Of a stretch of 64,000 nucleotides of DNA, positions 7,378 to 16,069 are shown in pieces. The number at the start of each line of letters is the position of its first letter. The stretch's first letter is position 1. Under the pieces are notes generated by a model, which saw only the letters and a list, made by a program, of their open reading frames with translations, had not been told where the DNA came from and searched no databases. The stretch is from positions 4,588,001-4,652,000 of the forward strand of contig NZ_CP053748.1 of assembly GCF_024400215.1 (NCBI RefSeq). The letters are read 5' to 3'. This DNA is from Massilia sp. erpn. GTDB taxonomy: Bacteria > Pseudomonadota > Gammaproteobacteria > Burkholderiales > Burkholderiaceae_D. Both the position numbers and the translations under genes were made by a program.

Positions 7378-9816
7378 ATGCCGATGAAGCCGACCAAAAC
7401 CATTCTCGCCCTTTCCCTGCTGGCTCTTGCGCCGGCCGCATGGACCGCCGATGCGCCGCGCACGCTGGCCGAACAAACCCGGGCCTTGCAGGCGCAGTCC
7501 GGCTTCATCGATCTCTGGCGCGACGAGGAAAAGGGCAGGGTGCTGCTCTCGCTGGCGGCGCTGGACCAGCCCTTCCTGATGCTGTCTTCTTTGCCTTACG
7601 CGCTGGGCTCCAACGATGTGGGCCTGGATCGTGGCCAACCGGGCGAGATGAAACTGGTGCGCTTCCAGAAGCATGGAACGCGCATCTTCCTGGTGCAGGA
7701 GAACACGCGCTACGTCGCGCGCTCCACCGATGCCGACGAGCGCAACGCCGTGGCCGAATCCTTTGCCGCAGCGGTGCTGTGGTCGGGCGATATCCTCGCC
7801 AGCGAGAATGGGCGCTATCTGGTCGATTTCTCCAGCTTCCTGCTGGCCGACCAGCACGGCGTGGCCCAGCGCCTGGGCGACAGCAAGCAGGGCGTGTATA
7901 AGGTCGACGAAAAGCGCAGCGCCGTTTTGCCCGCGCTGGCAAAAGCCTTTCCCGACAATGTGGAACTGGAAGCCCTGCTGACTTTCGCCGGAGCGGGGCA
8001 GGGCGAGTATGTGCGGCAGGTGGCGGCCGATCCGGCCAGCCTGTCGCTGCGCCAGCATATCAGCATGGTGCGCCTACCGGATCAGGGCTATAAGCCGCGC
8101 ACCTACCATCCCGCCTCCGGCGGCTTCGATGCCGGCTACTACGATTTCGCCACGCCGCTGGCCAGCAGCCTCGATGTGCGCTGGCAGTTGCGGCACCGGC
8201 TGGAAAAGGCCGTGCCTGGCGCCGCGCCCAGCGCAGTGAAAAAGCCCATCGTCTACTATCTCGACCGGGGTGCGCCGGAGCCGGTGCGTTCCGCCCTGCT
8301 GGAAGGCGCGCGCTGGTGGTCCAGCGCCTTCGAGAAGGCCGGCTTCAAGGACGCCTTCCGCGTCGAGCTGCTGCCGGAAGGCGCGGACGCGATGGATGTG
8401 CGCTACAACGTCATCAGCTGGGTGCACCGCGCCACGCGCGGCTGGTCCTATGGCAATGCGCTGGCCGACCCGCGCACTGGAGAAATCATCCGCGGCGCCG
8501 TCACGCTCGGATCGCAGCGCGTGCGGCAGGACATCCTGATCGCCGAAAGCCTGCTCGCGCCCTACGGCAAGGCCGGCAATCCCGAGTTGCAGAAGATGGC
8601 CGAACAGATGGCCCTGGCCCGCCTGCGCCAGCTGGCCGCGCATGAAGTCGGCCACACACTGGGCTTCTCGCACAACTTCGCCGCCAGCCGGCAGGGAAAT
8701 GGCTCGGTGATGGACTATCCCCATCCCGTGCTCAAGCTCGAAGCGGACGGCCGCATCGGCCTGCAGGAAGCTTACGGTGCTGGCGTCGGTCCCTGGGACG
8801 ATTACATTGTGCAGCACATCTACGGCGAATTGACGGACGACGAGCTGGCGCAGCTGCGTGCCCGCGCCAATGCGGCCGGCATGGAATACGTCAGCGATAG
8901 CGATGCGCGCACGCCCGGCGCCAGCCATCCGAATGGGCTGCTGTGGGATTTCGGCCCCGACTCGCTGAAAACCTGGGACCAGCTGGGCGCGATCCGTCGC
9001 CAAGCCTTGCAGCGCTTCTCGCTCGACGTGCTGCCCAACGAACGCCAGACCGGTGAGATCGAAGCGCGCCTGGTTCCTGTCTATCTGCTGCAGCGCTATC
9101 AGGCCGAAGCCCTGGCCCGCCTGATCGGCGGGGGAGAATTCGACTACAGCACCAGCGGCGACGTCAAAGCCGGCCGCGCCCAAAGCGGCGTACGCACCGT
9201 GGCCGCCGCCAGCCAGCGCCAGGCACTGGCCCGGCTGGCCGACACCCTGAGCGCCGAATACCTCGCGCTGCCGCCCAAGGTGCTGGACCTGCTGACGCCA
9301 CCGGCCACCGGCTACGAACGCAATAAGGAATATTTCGAAACCCGCATGAACAGCGTCTTCGATGCTTTGTCTGCGGTGGAGGCGGGTGTAGCGCACACAG
9401 CCAGCTTCCTGTTCGACGCCGGCCGCATCAACCGCCTATATTGGCAGCACGCCCGCGATCCCAGCCAGCCCGGCATCGCCGACTTGATGGCGCAAGTCCT
9501 GCAGCGCACCTGGAAACGCCCGGCTGTGCCGTCGACCCCGGTCGGCAGCGAAGCCGTGCAGCTCAGCGCCAACTGGGTTGTCCTCGACGCCCTGTTACGC
9601 CTGCTAAACGGTGGCCAGCTGCATGCTGCCGCCGAAGCCGAATTGCGCCAGCAAATTGCTGATCTCGCGGCTTGGTTGAAGCAGACCCCCAGCGCCAACG
9701 TCAGCACAGCCGCCAGCCGGCAACAAGCCGCCGCTCACATCCAGCGCTACCTCGTCGATCCGCGCAGCGTCAAGCTGCGCCCCGCCCCGACGATTCCCCC
9801 CGGTGCCCCCATCTAA
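7378..9816 (+). CDS. Exported zinc-dependent metalloprotease (metzincin-like, DUF5117/DUF4953 type)
   Basis: About 812 residues from ATG 7378 (a second ATG at 7384 is equally possible). I chose this start because a terminator hairpin lies immediately upstream and a signal peptide follows directly (TILALSLLALAPAAWTA). The zinc site HEVGHTLGFSH at residues 422–432 fits HExxHxxGxxH, and a Met-turn follows in GSVMDYP (Met445), the hallmarks of metzincin proteases. The rest matches my memory of large exported 'zinc-dependent metalloprotease' proteins common in Xanthomonas- and Massilia-like bacteria; substrate unknown. No Shine-Dalgarno sequence is obvious. Confidence 0.88.
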   Translation: MPMKPTKTILALSLLALAPAAWTADAPRTLAEQTRALQAQSGFIDLWRDEEKGRVLLSLAALDQPFLMLSSLPYALGSNDVGLDRGQPGEMKLVRFQKHGTRIFLVQENTRYVARSTDADERNAVAESFAAAVLWSGDILASENGRYLVDFSSFLLADQHGVAQRLGDSKQGVYKVDEKRSAVLPALAKAFPDNVELEALLTFAGAGQGEYVRQVAADPASLSLRQHISMVRLPDQGYKPRTYHPASGGFDAGYYDFATPLASSLDVRWQLRHRLEKAVPGAAPSAVKKPIVYYLDRGAPEPVRSALLEGARWWSSAFEKAGFKDAFRVELLPEGADAMDVRYNVISWVHRATRGWSYGNALADPRTGEIIRGAVTLGSQRVRQDILIAESLLAPYGKAGNPELQKMAEQMALARLRQLAAHEVGHTLGFSHNFAASRQGNGSVMDYPHPVLKLEADGRIGLQEAYGAGVGPWDDYIVQHIYGELTDDELAQLRARANAAGMEYVSDSDARTPGASHPNGLLWDFGPDSLKTWDQLGAIRRQALQRFSLDVLPNERQTGEIEARLVPVYLLQRYQAEALARLIGGGEFDYSTSGDVKAGRAQSGVRTVAAASQRQALARLADTLSAEYLALPPKVLDLLTPPATGYERNKEYFETRMNSVFDALSAVEAGVAHTASFLFDAGRINRLYWQHARDPSQPGIADLMAQVLQRTWKRPAVPSTPVGSEAVQLSANWVVLDALLRLLNGGQLHAAAEAELRQQIADLAAWLKQTPSANVSTAASRQQAAAHIQRYLVDPRSVKLRPAPTIPPGAPI

Positions 9817-9825
9817 GCCCCCGGC

Positions 9826-9946
9826 TTTGCGCCAAATCAAAGAATGTCCACCCTGGTGTCAGGCACCGGAGTAGGACATTCTTTGATCTATATCAGCAAA
9901 TGTCCGACCTCAGTGCCTGACACCAGGGTGGGACTTTTTTTGATTT
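9826..9946. repeat. Paired dyad repeat element, copy 1 (CTGGTG–TCAGG–CACC core)
   Basis: Two inverted units lie head-to-head between convergent genes. The first has outer arms AATGTCC/GGACATT around the core CTGGTGTCAGGCACC. The second is nearly the reverse complement (GTGCCTGACACCAGGGT). The outer edges TTTGCGCC and the ATCAAA motifs recur in the other copies at 14362, 40598 and 43179. It resembles a bacterial BIME/REP pair. The T-run at 9934–9941 may also terminate transcription. Confidence 0.85.
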
Positions 9947-9968
9947 GGATCAAACGAAAGAGGCGGGC

Positions 9969-10544
9969 TTAGCGGTGAATGACGACAAGCAGGGCTTTGG
10001 CTTCGGTTTTGCCGAGGTTGCGGATGGCGTGCTGCTGGTCGGCGGCATAGCGGGCAGTGCTGCCAAGCTTGATCTTTTTCTTGGCGTTGCCAACTTCCAG
10101 TTCCATGCTGCCGTGTAGCAGGGTCAGATGTTCGTGGGTGCCGGGGTCGTGCGCCTGGGAAGCCAGCTCGCCGCCGGGGGCCAGGGTCAGCTCATACCAT
10201 TCGTATTTGCCGGCCAGTTCCATCGGGCCGAGGATGCGCAGGATGTAGCCGGCATGCGCGCCGGGCAGGGTCGGCGTTTCGTGGGCGTCCAGCACCCTGA
10301 TCGTTTCGACATTCTTTTCGACGTCGGCCAGCAGCTCGCCGATGGCGACACCGAGGGCGTTGGCCAGGCGCCACGTGATGGCGATGGTGGGATTGGCCTT
10401 CTCGCGTTCGATCTGCGACAGCATGGATTTGGACACGCCGGCAATACGCGACAGGTCTTCCAGCGTCAAACCGCGCGCCAGGCGCAGTCGTTGCAGGGCG
10501 GCGCCCACCTCGGGCGGGGCATTGGTCGAAACAGGTGGCTTCAT
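9969..10544 (-). CDS. XRE-family regulator with C-terminal cupin sensor domain
   Basis: 191 residues from ATG 10544; an upstream in-frame TTG at 10571 would add nine. An HTH-XRE domain lies near the N-terminus (VGAALQRLRLARGLTLEDLSRIAGVSKSMLSQIERE), and a small cupin barrel forms the C-terminal half (HDPGTHEHLTLLHGSMELEV). This layout is common in regulators of amino-acid, polyamine or aldehyde metabolism that bind a small ligand in the cupin. It is divergent from kbl–tdh–sdaA, so local control of threonine/serine breakdown is the natural guess. Dyads built from TTCAATAT/ATATTGAA lie just upstream. Confidence 0.9.
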   Translation of the reverse strand: MKPPVSTNAPPEVGAALQRLRLARGLTLEDLSRIAGVSKSMLSQIEREKANPTIAITWRLANALGVAIGELLADVEKNVETIRVLDAHETPTLPGAHAGYILRILGPMELAGKYEWYELTLAPGGELASQAHDPGTHEHLTLLHGSMELEVGNAKKKIKLGSTARYAADQQHAIRNLGKTEAKALLVVIHR

Positions 10545-10566
10545 TGAGGAAAGATCGCTTGCAAAG

Positions 10567-10601
10567 TTCAATATGCTTATGTAGTATTCAGTATATTGAA
10601 T
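10567..10601. promoter_or_regulatory. Candidate operator dyads between the XRE–cupin gene and kbl
   Basis: ATTCA–N6–TGAAT (10586–10601) is a dyad, and TTCAATAT (10567–10574) pairs with ATATTGAA (10593–10600). They lie 23–57 nt upstream of the regulator's ATG in an AT-rich strip, where an autoregulatory XRE protein would bind. Binding is inferred. Confidence 0.45.
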
Positions 10602-10739
10602 CTGTGTTCAAAATAATGGAATTCGGAAGCGATAGAGGAAAAAGAGTAGACTTTCATATCGGTTTCAGCTTCAGGCACGGTACAACATAGGCAACAGCCG
10701 GTCAAGCGGCGCCCTTCACCATCCATATAGAGGAAGATC

Positions 10740-11945
10740 ATGAGCGAGCAAGCAAAAAATGCGTTTTACGGCGGCCTGCAACAGAACCTGGAAAAACTGC
10801 GCGAGCAGGGTCTGTACAAGCCGGAGCGCGTGCTTGCCTCCCGCCAGGGTTCCGAAGTGCAGGGTGAGGATGGCCGTACCCTGATCAATATGTGCGCCAA
10901 CAATTACCTCGGCCTGTCCGGCCAGGAGTGGGTGGCCCAGGCGTCCATCGACGCCACCGAAAAATACGGCTACGGCCTGTCCTCGGTGCGTTTCATCTGC
11001 GGCACCCAGACCGTGCACAAGCAGCTGGAGCAGGCGATCTCGAAATTCCTCGGTACCGAAGACACCATCCTCTACGCCGCCGCCTTCGACGCCAACGGCG
11101 GTGTGTTCGAGCCGCTGTTCGACGAGAACGACGCCATCATCTCCGACGCCCTGAACCACGCATCCATCATCGACGGCATCCGCCTGTGCAAGGCTGCGCG
11201 CTTCCGCTACGCCCACAACGATATGGCCGACCTGGAAACCCAGCTCAAGGCCGCCGCCGACAAGCGCCACAAGATCATCGTCACCGACGGCGTGTTCTCC
11301 ATGGACGGCACCATCGCCCAATTGGACAAGATCGTGGCCCTGGCCGAGCAGTACGGCGCCCTGGTGATGATCGACGAATGCCACGCCTCCGGCTTCATGG
11401 GCAAGACCGGCCGCGGCACCCACGAGCACCACAATGTGCTGGGCAAGATCGACATCATCACCGGCACCCTGGGCAAGGCCCTGGGCGGCGCGATGGGCGG
11501 CTTCACCTCCGGCCGCAAGGAAGTGATCGACACGCTGCGCCAGAAATCGCGCCCATACCTGTTCTCCAACACCCTGGCGCCGTCGATTGCCGGCGCCTCG
11601 CTGGAAGTGCTGAAGCGCCTGTCCGAATCGACCGAGCTGCGCGACCGCCTGCATGAAAACACCGCCTACTTCCGCCAGGAGATCGAGCGCATCGGCTTCA
11701 CCATCAAGCCAGGCACCCACCCGGTTGTGCCGGTGATGCTGTTCGATGCGCCGGTGGCCCAGAAGTTTGCGGCACGAATGTATGAGCTGGGCGTTTTGCT
11801 CAGCGGCTTCTTCTACCCGGTGGTGCCGATGGGCCAGGCGCGCGTGCGCGTCCAGCTCTCCGCTGCGCACACCCGCGAGCAGCTCGAAAAAGTGCTCGCC
11901 GCATTCGAACAGGCAGGCCGTGAACTCGGCATTTTGAAGAATTAA
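10740..11945 (+). CDS. kbl: Glycine C-acetyltransferase (2-amino-3-ketobutyrate CoA ligase)
   Basis: 401 residues, the normal length for Kbl, a fold-type I PLP enzyme. It cleaves 2-amino-3-oxobutyrate with CoA to glycine and acetyl-CoA, the second step of threonine catabolism. The PLP lysine is Lys246 in TGTLGKALGGAMGG; DECHASGFMGKTGRGTHEH and the N-terminal MCANNYLGLS are typical of the family. A GAGGA Shine-Dalgarno lies about 8 nt before the ATG. It is followed 21 nt later by the dehydrogenase that makes its substrate. Confidence 0.97.
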   Translation: MSEQAKNAFYGGLQQNLEKLREQGLYKPERVLASRQGSEVQGEDGRTLINMCANNYLGLSGQEWVAQASIDATEKYGYGLSSVRFICGTQTVHKQLEQAISKFLGTEDTILYAAAFDANGGVFEPLFDENDAIISDALNHASIIDGIRLCKAARFRYAHNDMADLETQLKAAADKRHKIIVTDGVFSMDGTIAQLDKIVALAEQYGALVMIDECHASGFMGKTGRGTHEHHNVLGKIDIITGTLGKALGGAMGGFTSGRKEVIDTLRQKSRPYLFSNTLAPSIAGASLEVLKRLSESTELRDRLHENTAYFRQEIERIGFTIKPGTHPVVPVMLFDAPVAQKFAARMYELGVLLSGFFYPVVPMGQARVRVQLSAAHTREQLEKVLAAFEQAGRELGILKN

Positions 11946-11966
11946 TTGGATTCAGGAAGAACAGCA

Positions 11967-12929
11967 ATGGAACGTATTTTAGTCATCGGCGCCAACGGTC
12001 AAATTGGCAGCGAACTGGTGGAAGCACTGGCCAAGCAGCATGGCGCGCAGAATGTGATCGCCACCGATATCAGCCCGAAAAACATTTACAACGCCGCCAA
12101 TTACCAGGTGCTGGACGTGATGAACCGCGCCGCCCTGGCCCAGCTGGTGGCCGACGAGAACATCACCCAGGTGTACCAGCTGGCGGCGATGTTGTCCGCC
12201 ACCGGCGAAGCGGCGCCGCTCAAAGCCTGGTCGCTGAATATGGATGGCCTGTTGAACATCCTCGAAGTAGCGCGTGAGCGCGGCGAGGCAGGCAAGCCGC
12301 TGCGTTTGTTCTGGCCTTCGTCGATTGCCGCCTTCGGCCCGAACACCCCGGCCGACAACACCCCGCAGATGACGGTGATGGACCCGACCACCATCTACGG
12401 CATCAGCAAGCTGGCCGGCGAACGCCTGTGCGAATATTACTTCCTGAAATATGGCGTGGACGTGCGCAGCATCCGCTACCCAGGCATCATCAGCTTCAAG
12501 TCGCCTCCGGGCGGCGGCACCACCGACTACGCCATCGCCATCTTCCACTCGGCGCTGCGCGGCGAACGCTATGAATGCTTCCTCGGCCCGCAAACTTCGC
12601 TGCCGATGATCTATATGCCCGACGCCATCCGCGCCACTATCGAATTGATGGATGCGCCGGCCTCGCAAATCAAGGTCCGTTCGTCCTATAATGTCGCCGG
12701 CGTATCGTTCAATCCGGAACAGCTGGCCGCTGCCATCTGCGCCAAGCTGCCCGAGTTCAAGATCAGCTACAAGCCGGACAGCCGCCAGGCCATCGCCGAC
12801 ACCTGGCCGAAAAGCCTGGACGACGCGACCGCCACGGCCGACTGGGGCTGGAAGGCAAGCATCGGCATCGAGGAAATGGTCAAGGATATGCTGGCCAATA
12901 TCGATGTCAGCTTAAGCAAGGCCGCATAA
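11967..12929 (+). CDS. L-threonine 3-dehydrogenase, SDR (epimerase-like) type
   Basis: 320 residues from ATG 11967, preceded by AGGAAGA. A TTG 21 nt earlier also opens the frame but has no ribosome site. Rossmann motif GANGQIGSE and catalytic YGISK (YxxxK) mark an extended short-chain dehydrogenase. It resembles the UDP-galactose-epimerase-like threonine dehydrogenases known from Cupriavidus and Flavobacterium rather than the zinc Tdh of E. coli. It oxidizes threonine to 2-amino-3-oxobutyrate, which Kbl then cleaves. Position directly after kbl supports this over a sugar epimerase. Confidence 0.92.
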   Translation: MERILVIGANGQIGSELVEALAKQHGAQNVIATDISPKNIYNAANYQVLDVMNRAALAQLVADENITQVYQLAAMLSATGEAAPLKAWSLNMDGLLNILEVARERGEAGKPLRLFWPSSIAAFGPNTPADNTPQMTVMDPTTIYGISKLAGERLCEYYFLKYGVDVRSIRYPGIISFKSPPGGGTTDYAIAIFHSALRGERYECFLGPQTSLPMIYMPDAIRATIELMDAPASQIKVRSSYNVAGVSFNPEQLAAAICAKLPEFKISYKPDSRQAIADTWPKSLDDATATADWGWKASIGIEEMVKDMLANIDVSLSKAA

Positions 12930-12969
12930 AAAGCGGCGCGACATCAACATCACTATAAAGAGACATCCG

Positions 12970-14349
12970 ATGGATATGAGCGTTTTCGATCTGTTCAAAA
13001 TTGGCATTGGCCCATCCAGTTCCCACACCGTGGGACCGATGGTAGCGGCCCGCCGTTTCCTGATCGAAGCCGGTCCATTGGATGATGTGGTGGCGGTCGA
13101 GTCCGCGCTGTATGGCTCGCTGGCCCTGACCGGCGTCGGCCACGGCACCGACAAGGCCGTGATCCTCGGCCTGATGGGCGAGACGCCGCAGGACATCAAT
13201 CCCGACCTGGTCGACGCCAAGCTGGCCGAAGTCGAAGAATGCAAGGAAATCAAGCTGCTGGGCGTGAAGGCTGTGCCTTTCACCGCCGCCACCGGCCTGA
13301 TTTTCCACATGAACGAAACCCTGCCCGAGCACCCGAACGGCATGAGCTTCACCCTGAAGCGCGCCGACGGCAGCACCGTGCATAAAGTGTTCTACTCCGT
13401 CGGCGGCGGCTTTATCCGCGCCGAAGGCGAGAGCGCGGCGGCCGACAAGGCGCCGGCTGTCGCCATTCCCTATCCCTTCGACACCATGGCCGACCTGCTG
13501 GCCCATGGCGAAGCAAGCGGCAAAACCATTCCGCAGATGCTGCGCGCGAACGAGCTGGCCAAGATCGACGAGGCCAAGCTGGATGCGGGCCTGGACCGCA
13601 TCTGGCACGTCATGCGCGGCTGCATCGCGCACGGTCTGGAAACGGCCGGCCAGCTGCCGGGGGGGCTGAAGGTGAAACGCCGCGCCGCCGACCTGTGGCG
13701 CCAGGCCAAGGGCGGCGACCGCGCCAACGACCTGCCGCATGATGCGCTGAACGGCGTCAGCCTGTATGCCATGGCCGTCAATGAAGAAAACGCCGCCGGC
13801 GGCCGCGTCGTTACCGCGCCGACCAATGGCGCGGCCGGCATCATCCCCGCCGTACTGAAATACTACGCCGAAGACTGCAAGCCGCTCGATCCCGTGACCG
13901 GCGTGCGCAACTTCCTGCTGACGGCTGCCGCCATCGGCATGCTGTGCAAGCGCAACGCCTCCATCTCGGGCGCCGAAGTCGGCTGCCAGGGCGAAGTTGG
14001 CGTGGCCTGTGCCATGGCCGCTGCGGGCCTGGTGGCTGCACTGGGCGGCAGCAACGCCCAGATCGAAAACGCCGCCGAAATCGGCATCGAACACCACCTC
14101 GGCATGACTTGCGACCCGATCGGCGGCCTGGTGCAGATCCCGTGCATCGAGCGCAATGGCATGGGCGCGGTTAAAGCCATCACCGCCGCCTCCTTGTCGC
14201 TGAAAGGCGACGGCACCCACTTTGTAAGTTTGGACGAAGTGATCGAAACCATGCGCCAGACCGGCGCCGATATGCAGGCCAAATACAAAGAAACCTCGCT
14301 CGGTGGCCTCGCCATCCACGTCGTCACCGTCAACCACGCTGCCTGCTGA
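12970..14349 (+). CDS. sdaA: L-serine ammonia-lyase, iron–sulfur type
   Basis: 459 residues, single-chain. It deaminates L-serine to pyruvate using a [4Fe-4S] cluster. The N-terminal domain carries SSSHTVGPM. Cluster cysteines can be placed at Cys339 (VGCQGEVG), Cys381 (MTCDPIGG) and Cys392 (QIPCIERN). The chain ends in a cysteine, Cys459, as in the Legionella enzyme, where the C-terminal cysteine is inserted into the active site as fourth ligand. The gene is 40 nt after the threonine dehydrogenase, so one operon would turn threonine into glycine and acetyl-CoA and serine into pyruvate. Confidence 0.96.
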   Translation: MDMSVFDLFKIGIGPSSSHTVGPMVAARRFLIEAGPLDDVVAVESALYGSLALTGVGHGTDKAVILGLMGETPQDINPDLVDAKLAEVEECKEIKLLGVKAVPFTAATGLIFHMNETLPEHPNGMSFTLKRADGSTVHKVFYSVGGGFIRAEGESAAADKAPAVAIPYPFDTMADLLAHGEASGKTIPQMLRANELAKIDEAKLDAGLDRIWHVMRGCIAHGLETAGQLPGGLKVKRRAADLWRQAKGGDRANDLPHDALNGVSLYAMAVNEENAAGGRVVTAPTNGAAGIIPAVLKYYAEDCKPLDPVTGVRNFLLTAAAIGMLCKRNASISGAEVGCQGEVGVACAMAAAGLVAALGGSNAQIENAAEIGIEHHLGMTCDPIGGLVQIPCIERNGMGAVKAITAASLSLKGDGTHFVSLDEVIETMRQTGADMQAKYKETSLGGLAIHVVTVNHAAC

Positions 14350-14361
14350 CCCCGCTTCCCG

Positions 14362-14484
14362 CGTTTGCGCCAGATCAAAGAATGTCCTACCCTGGTGTCA
14401 GGCACCAAGGTTGGACATTTTTTGATAAATCGCAAAGAATGTCCTACTCCAGTGCCTGGCACCAGGGTGGGACATTTGTTGAGG
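14362..14484. repeat. Paired dyad repeat element, copy 2
   Basis: It starts at TTTGCGCCAGATCAAAG and holds two opposed units with outer arms AATGTCC/GGACATT. The cores are CTGGTGTCAGGCACC and CAGTGCCTGGCACCAG. It is the only one of the five elements lying between two genes in the same direction (sdaA and thrC). It may end the sdaA transcript. Confidence 0.85.
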
Positions 14485-14522
14485 GAGATCAAAGCCGCAG
14501 AAAATTGCGGGAATTGACTGAA

Positions 14523-14552
14523 TTTACATAGAAACTCTGGGCGCACTATAAT
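14523..14552 (+). promoter_or_regulatory. Sigma-70-type promoter for thrC
   Basis: TTTACA (14523–14528), an 18-bp spacer and a consensus TATAAT (14547–14552). Transcription would begin near 14559, which excludes the in-frame GTG at 14555 as the start codon of thrC. Confidence 0.7.
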
Positions 14553-14590
14553 AGGTGTCCGATCGCAACGCTCAATGGGTTTCCTTGTCT

Positions 14591-16066
14591 ATGCATTACG
14601 TGTCCACCCGAGCCGCTTCGCCGGCCGCTTCGCAGTCTTCTCATTTTTTTTCCGATATCTTGCTGGGCGGCCTGGCTGCCGATGGCGGCTTGTTCTTGCC
14701 GGCTGAATATCCGCAGGTGACTGGCGCTGAGCTGGATGCTTGGCGTAAGTTGTCCTATGCAGATTTGGCATTCGAGATTCTGCGCAAATTTGCAACTGAT
14801 ATTCCAGAGGCCGATCTGCGCGCGCTGGCGGCCAAGACGTATACGCCGGAGGTGTACCGTAACGCCCGCCACGATGAGAGCGCGATTGCCATCACGCCAT
14901 TGCGCGTGCTGGAGGAGGGCAATGGCAAGAAGCTGGTGTTGCAGGCGCTGTCCAACGGTCCGACCTTGGCGTTCAAGGATATGGCCATGCAGCTGCTGGG
15001 CAATCTGTTCGAATACGCGCTGGCCAAGCAGGATGCGCAGCTGAATATCTTCGGCGCGACTTCGGGCGATACCGGCAGCGCCGCCGAGTATGCGATGCGC
15101 GGCAAGCAGGGCATCCGCGTCTTCATGCTGTCGCCGCACAAGAAGATGAGCGCTTTCCAGACCGCGCAGATGTTCAGCCTGCAAGACCCGAATATCTTCA
15201 ATATCGCCGTGGAAGGCGTGTTCGACGATTGCCAGGATATGGTGAAGGCCGTGTCGAACGACCTGGAATTCAAGGCCAGGCAAAAGATCGGCACCGTCAA
15301 TTCAATCAACTGGGCGCGCGTGGTGGCCCAGGTGGTGTACTACTTCCGCGGTTATCTGGCTGCGACCACCAGCAATGAGCAGAAGGTCTCCTTCACCGTC
15401 CCGTCGGGGAATTTCGGCAATATCTGCGCCGGCCATATCGCGCGCATGATGGGCCTTCCAATCGACAAGCTGGTGGCGGCCACCAACGAGAACGACGTGC
15501 TCGATGAATTCTTCCGTACCGGGGTCTACCGTGTGCGCAAATCGTCGGAAACTTACCACACCAGCAGCCCGTCGATGGATATCTCGAAGGCCTCGAATTT
15601 CGAGCGCTTCGTCTACGATCTGGTCGGCCGCGACGCGGCGCGCACCCGCGCCCTGTTCCAGAAGGTGGAGACCCACGGCGGCTTCGACCTGTCCGGCAAG
15701 CCTGGTAGCGATGGCGACGAATTCAAACTGGTGGCAAACTACGGCTTCAAGTCCGGCAAGTCGACCCACGAGGACCGTCTGGCGACCATCCGCGACGTGG
15801 CCGACGATTACGGCATCGTGATCGATACCCACACCGCCGACGGCATCAAGGTCGCCCGCGAGCAGATGGAAGAGGGCGTGCCGATGATCGTGCTGGAAAC
15901 GGCGCTGGCCGCCAAGTTCAATGAAACCATTCTGGACGCGCTGGGCGAGGATGCCGAGCGTCCCGCCGGCTTCGAAAATATCGAAGCGCTGCCGCAGCGC
16001 TTCGAGGTGATGCCGGCCGATGTGGAGAAGATGAAGGCGTATATCGCTGCCAACACGGGACTGTAA
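14591..16066 (+). CDS. thrC: Threonine synthase
   Basis: 491 residues from ATG 14591. This start gives the usual N-terminus MHYVSTR and FSDILLGGLAADGGLFLP, and it lies downstream of the predicted transcription start. Fold-type II PLP enzyme: Lys129 in LAFKDMAMQ is the cofactor lysine, and ATSGDTGSAAEYA and PSGNFGNICAGH form the phosphate-binding loops. It converts O-phospho-homoserine to threonine in the cytosol. In many Burkholderiales hom lies directly upstream; here a repeat element and the serine deaminase gene precede it. moeA starts 3 nt after the stop, so they are probably co-transcribed. Confidence 0.96.
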   Translation: MHYVSTRAASPAASQSSHFFSDILLGGLAADGGLFLPAEYPQVTGAELDAWRKLSYADLAFEILRKFATDIPEADLRALAAKTYTPEVYRNARHDESAIAITPLRVLEEGNGKKLVLQALSNGPTLAFKDMAMQLLGNLFEYALAKQDAQLNIFGATSGDTGSAAEYAMRGKQGIRVFMLSPHKKMSAFQTAQMFSLQDPNIFNIAVEGVFDDCQDMVKAVSNDLEFKARQKIGTVNSINWARVVAQVVYYFRGYLAATTSNEQKVSFTVPSGNFGNICAGHIARMMGLPIDKLVAATNENDVLDEFFRTGVYRVRKSSETYHTSSPSMDISKASNFERFVYDLVGRDAARTRALFQKVETHGGFDLSGKPGSDGDEFKLVANYGFKSGKSTHEDRLATIRDVADDYGIVIDTHTADGIKVAREQMEEGVPMIVLETALAAKFNETILDALGEDAERPAGFENIEALPQRFEVMPADVEKMKAYIAANTGL

Positions 16067-16069
16067 ACC

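Noticed and set aside
9826..9946. Dyad elements as CRISPR repeats or insertion sequences
   Set aside because: Only two inverted units per site, no regular spacers, no transposase gene and no target-site duplications seen.
14555..14590. Upstream GTG start for threonine synthase
   Set aside because: It overlaps the predicted transcription start right after TATAAT and adds residues not typical of ThrC.
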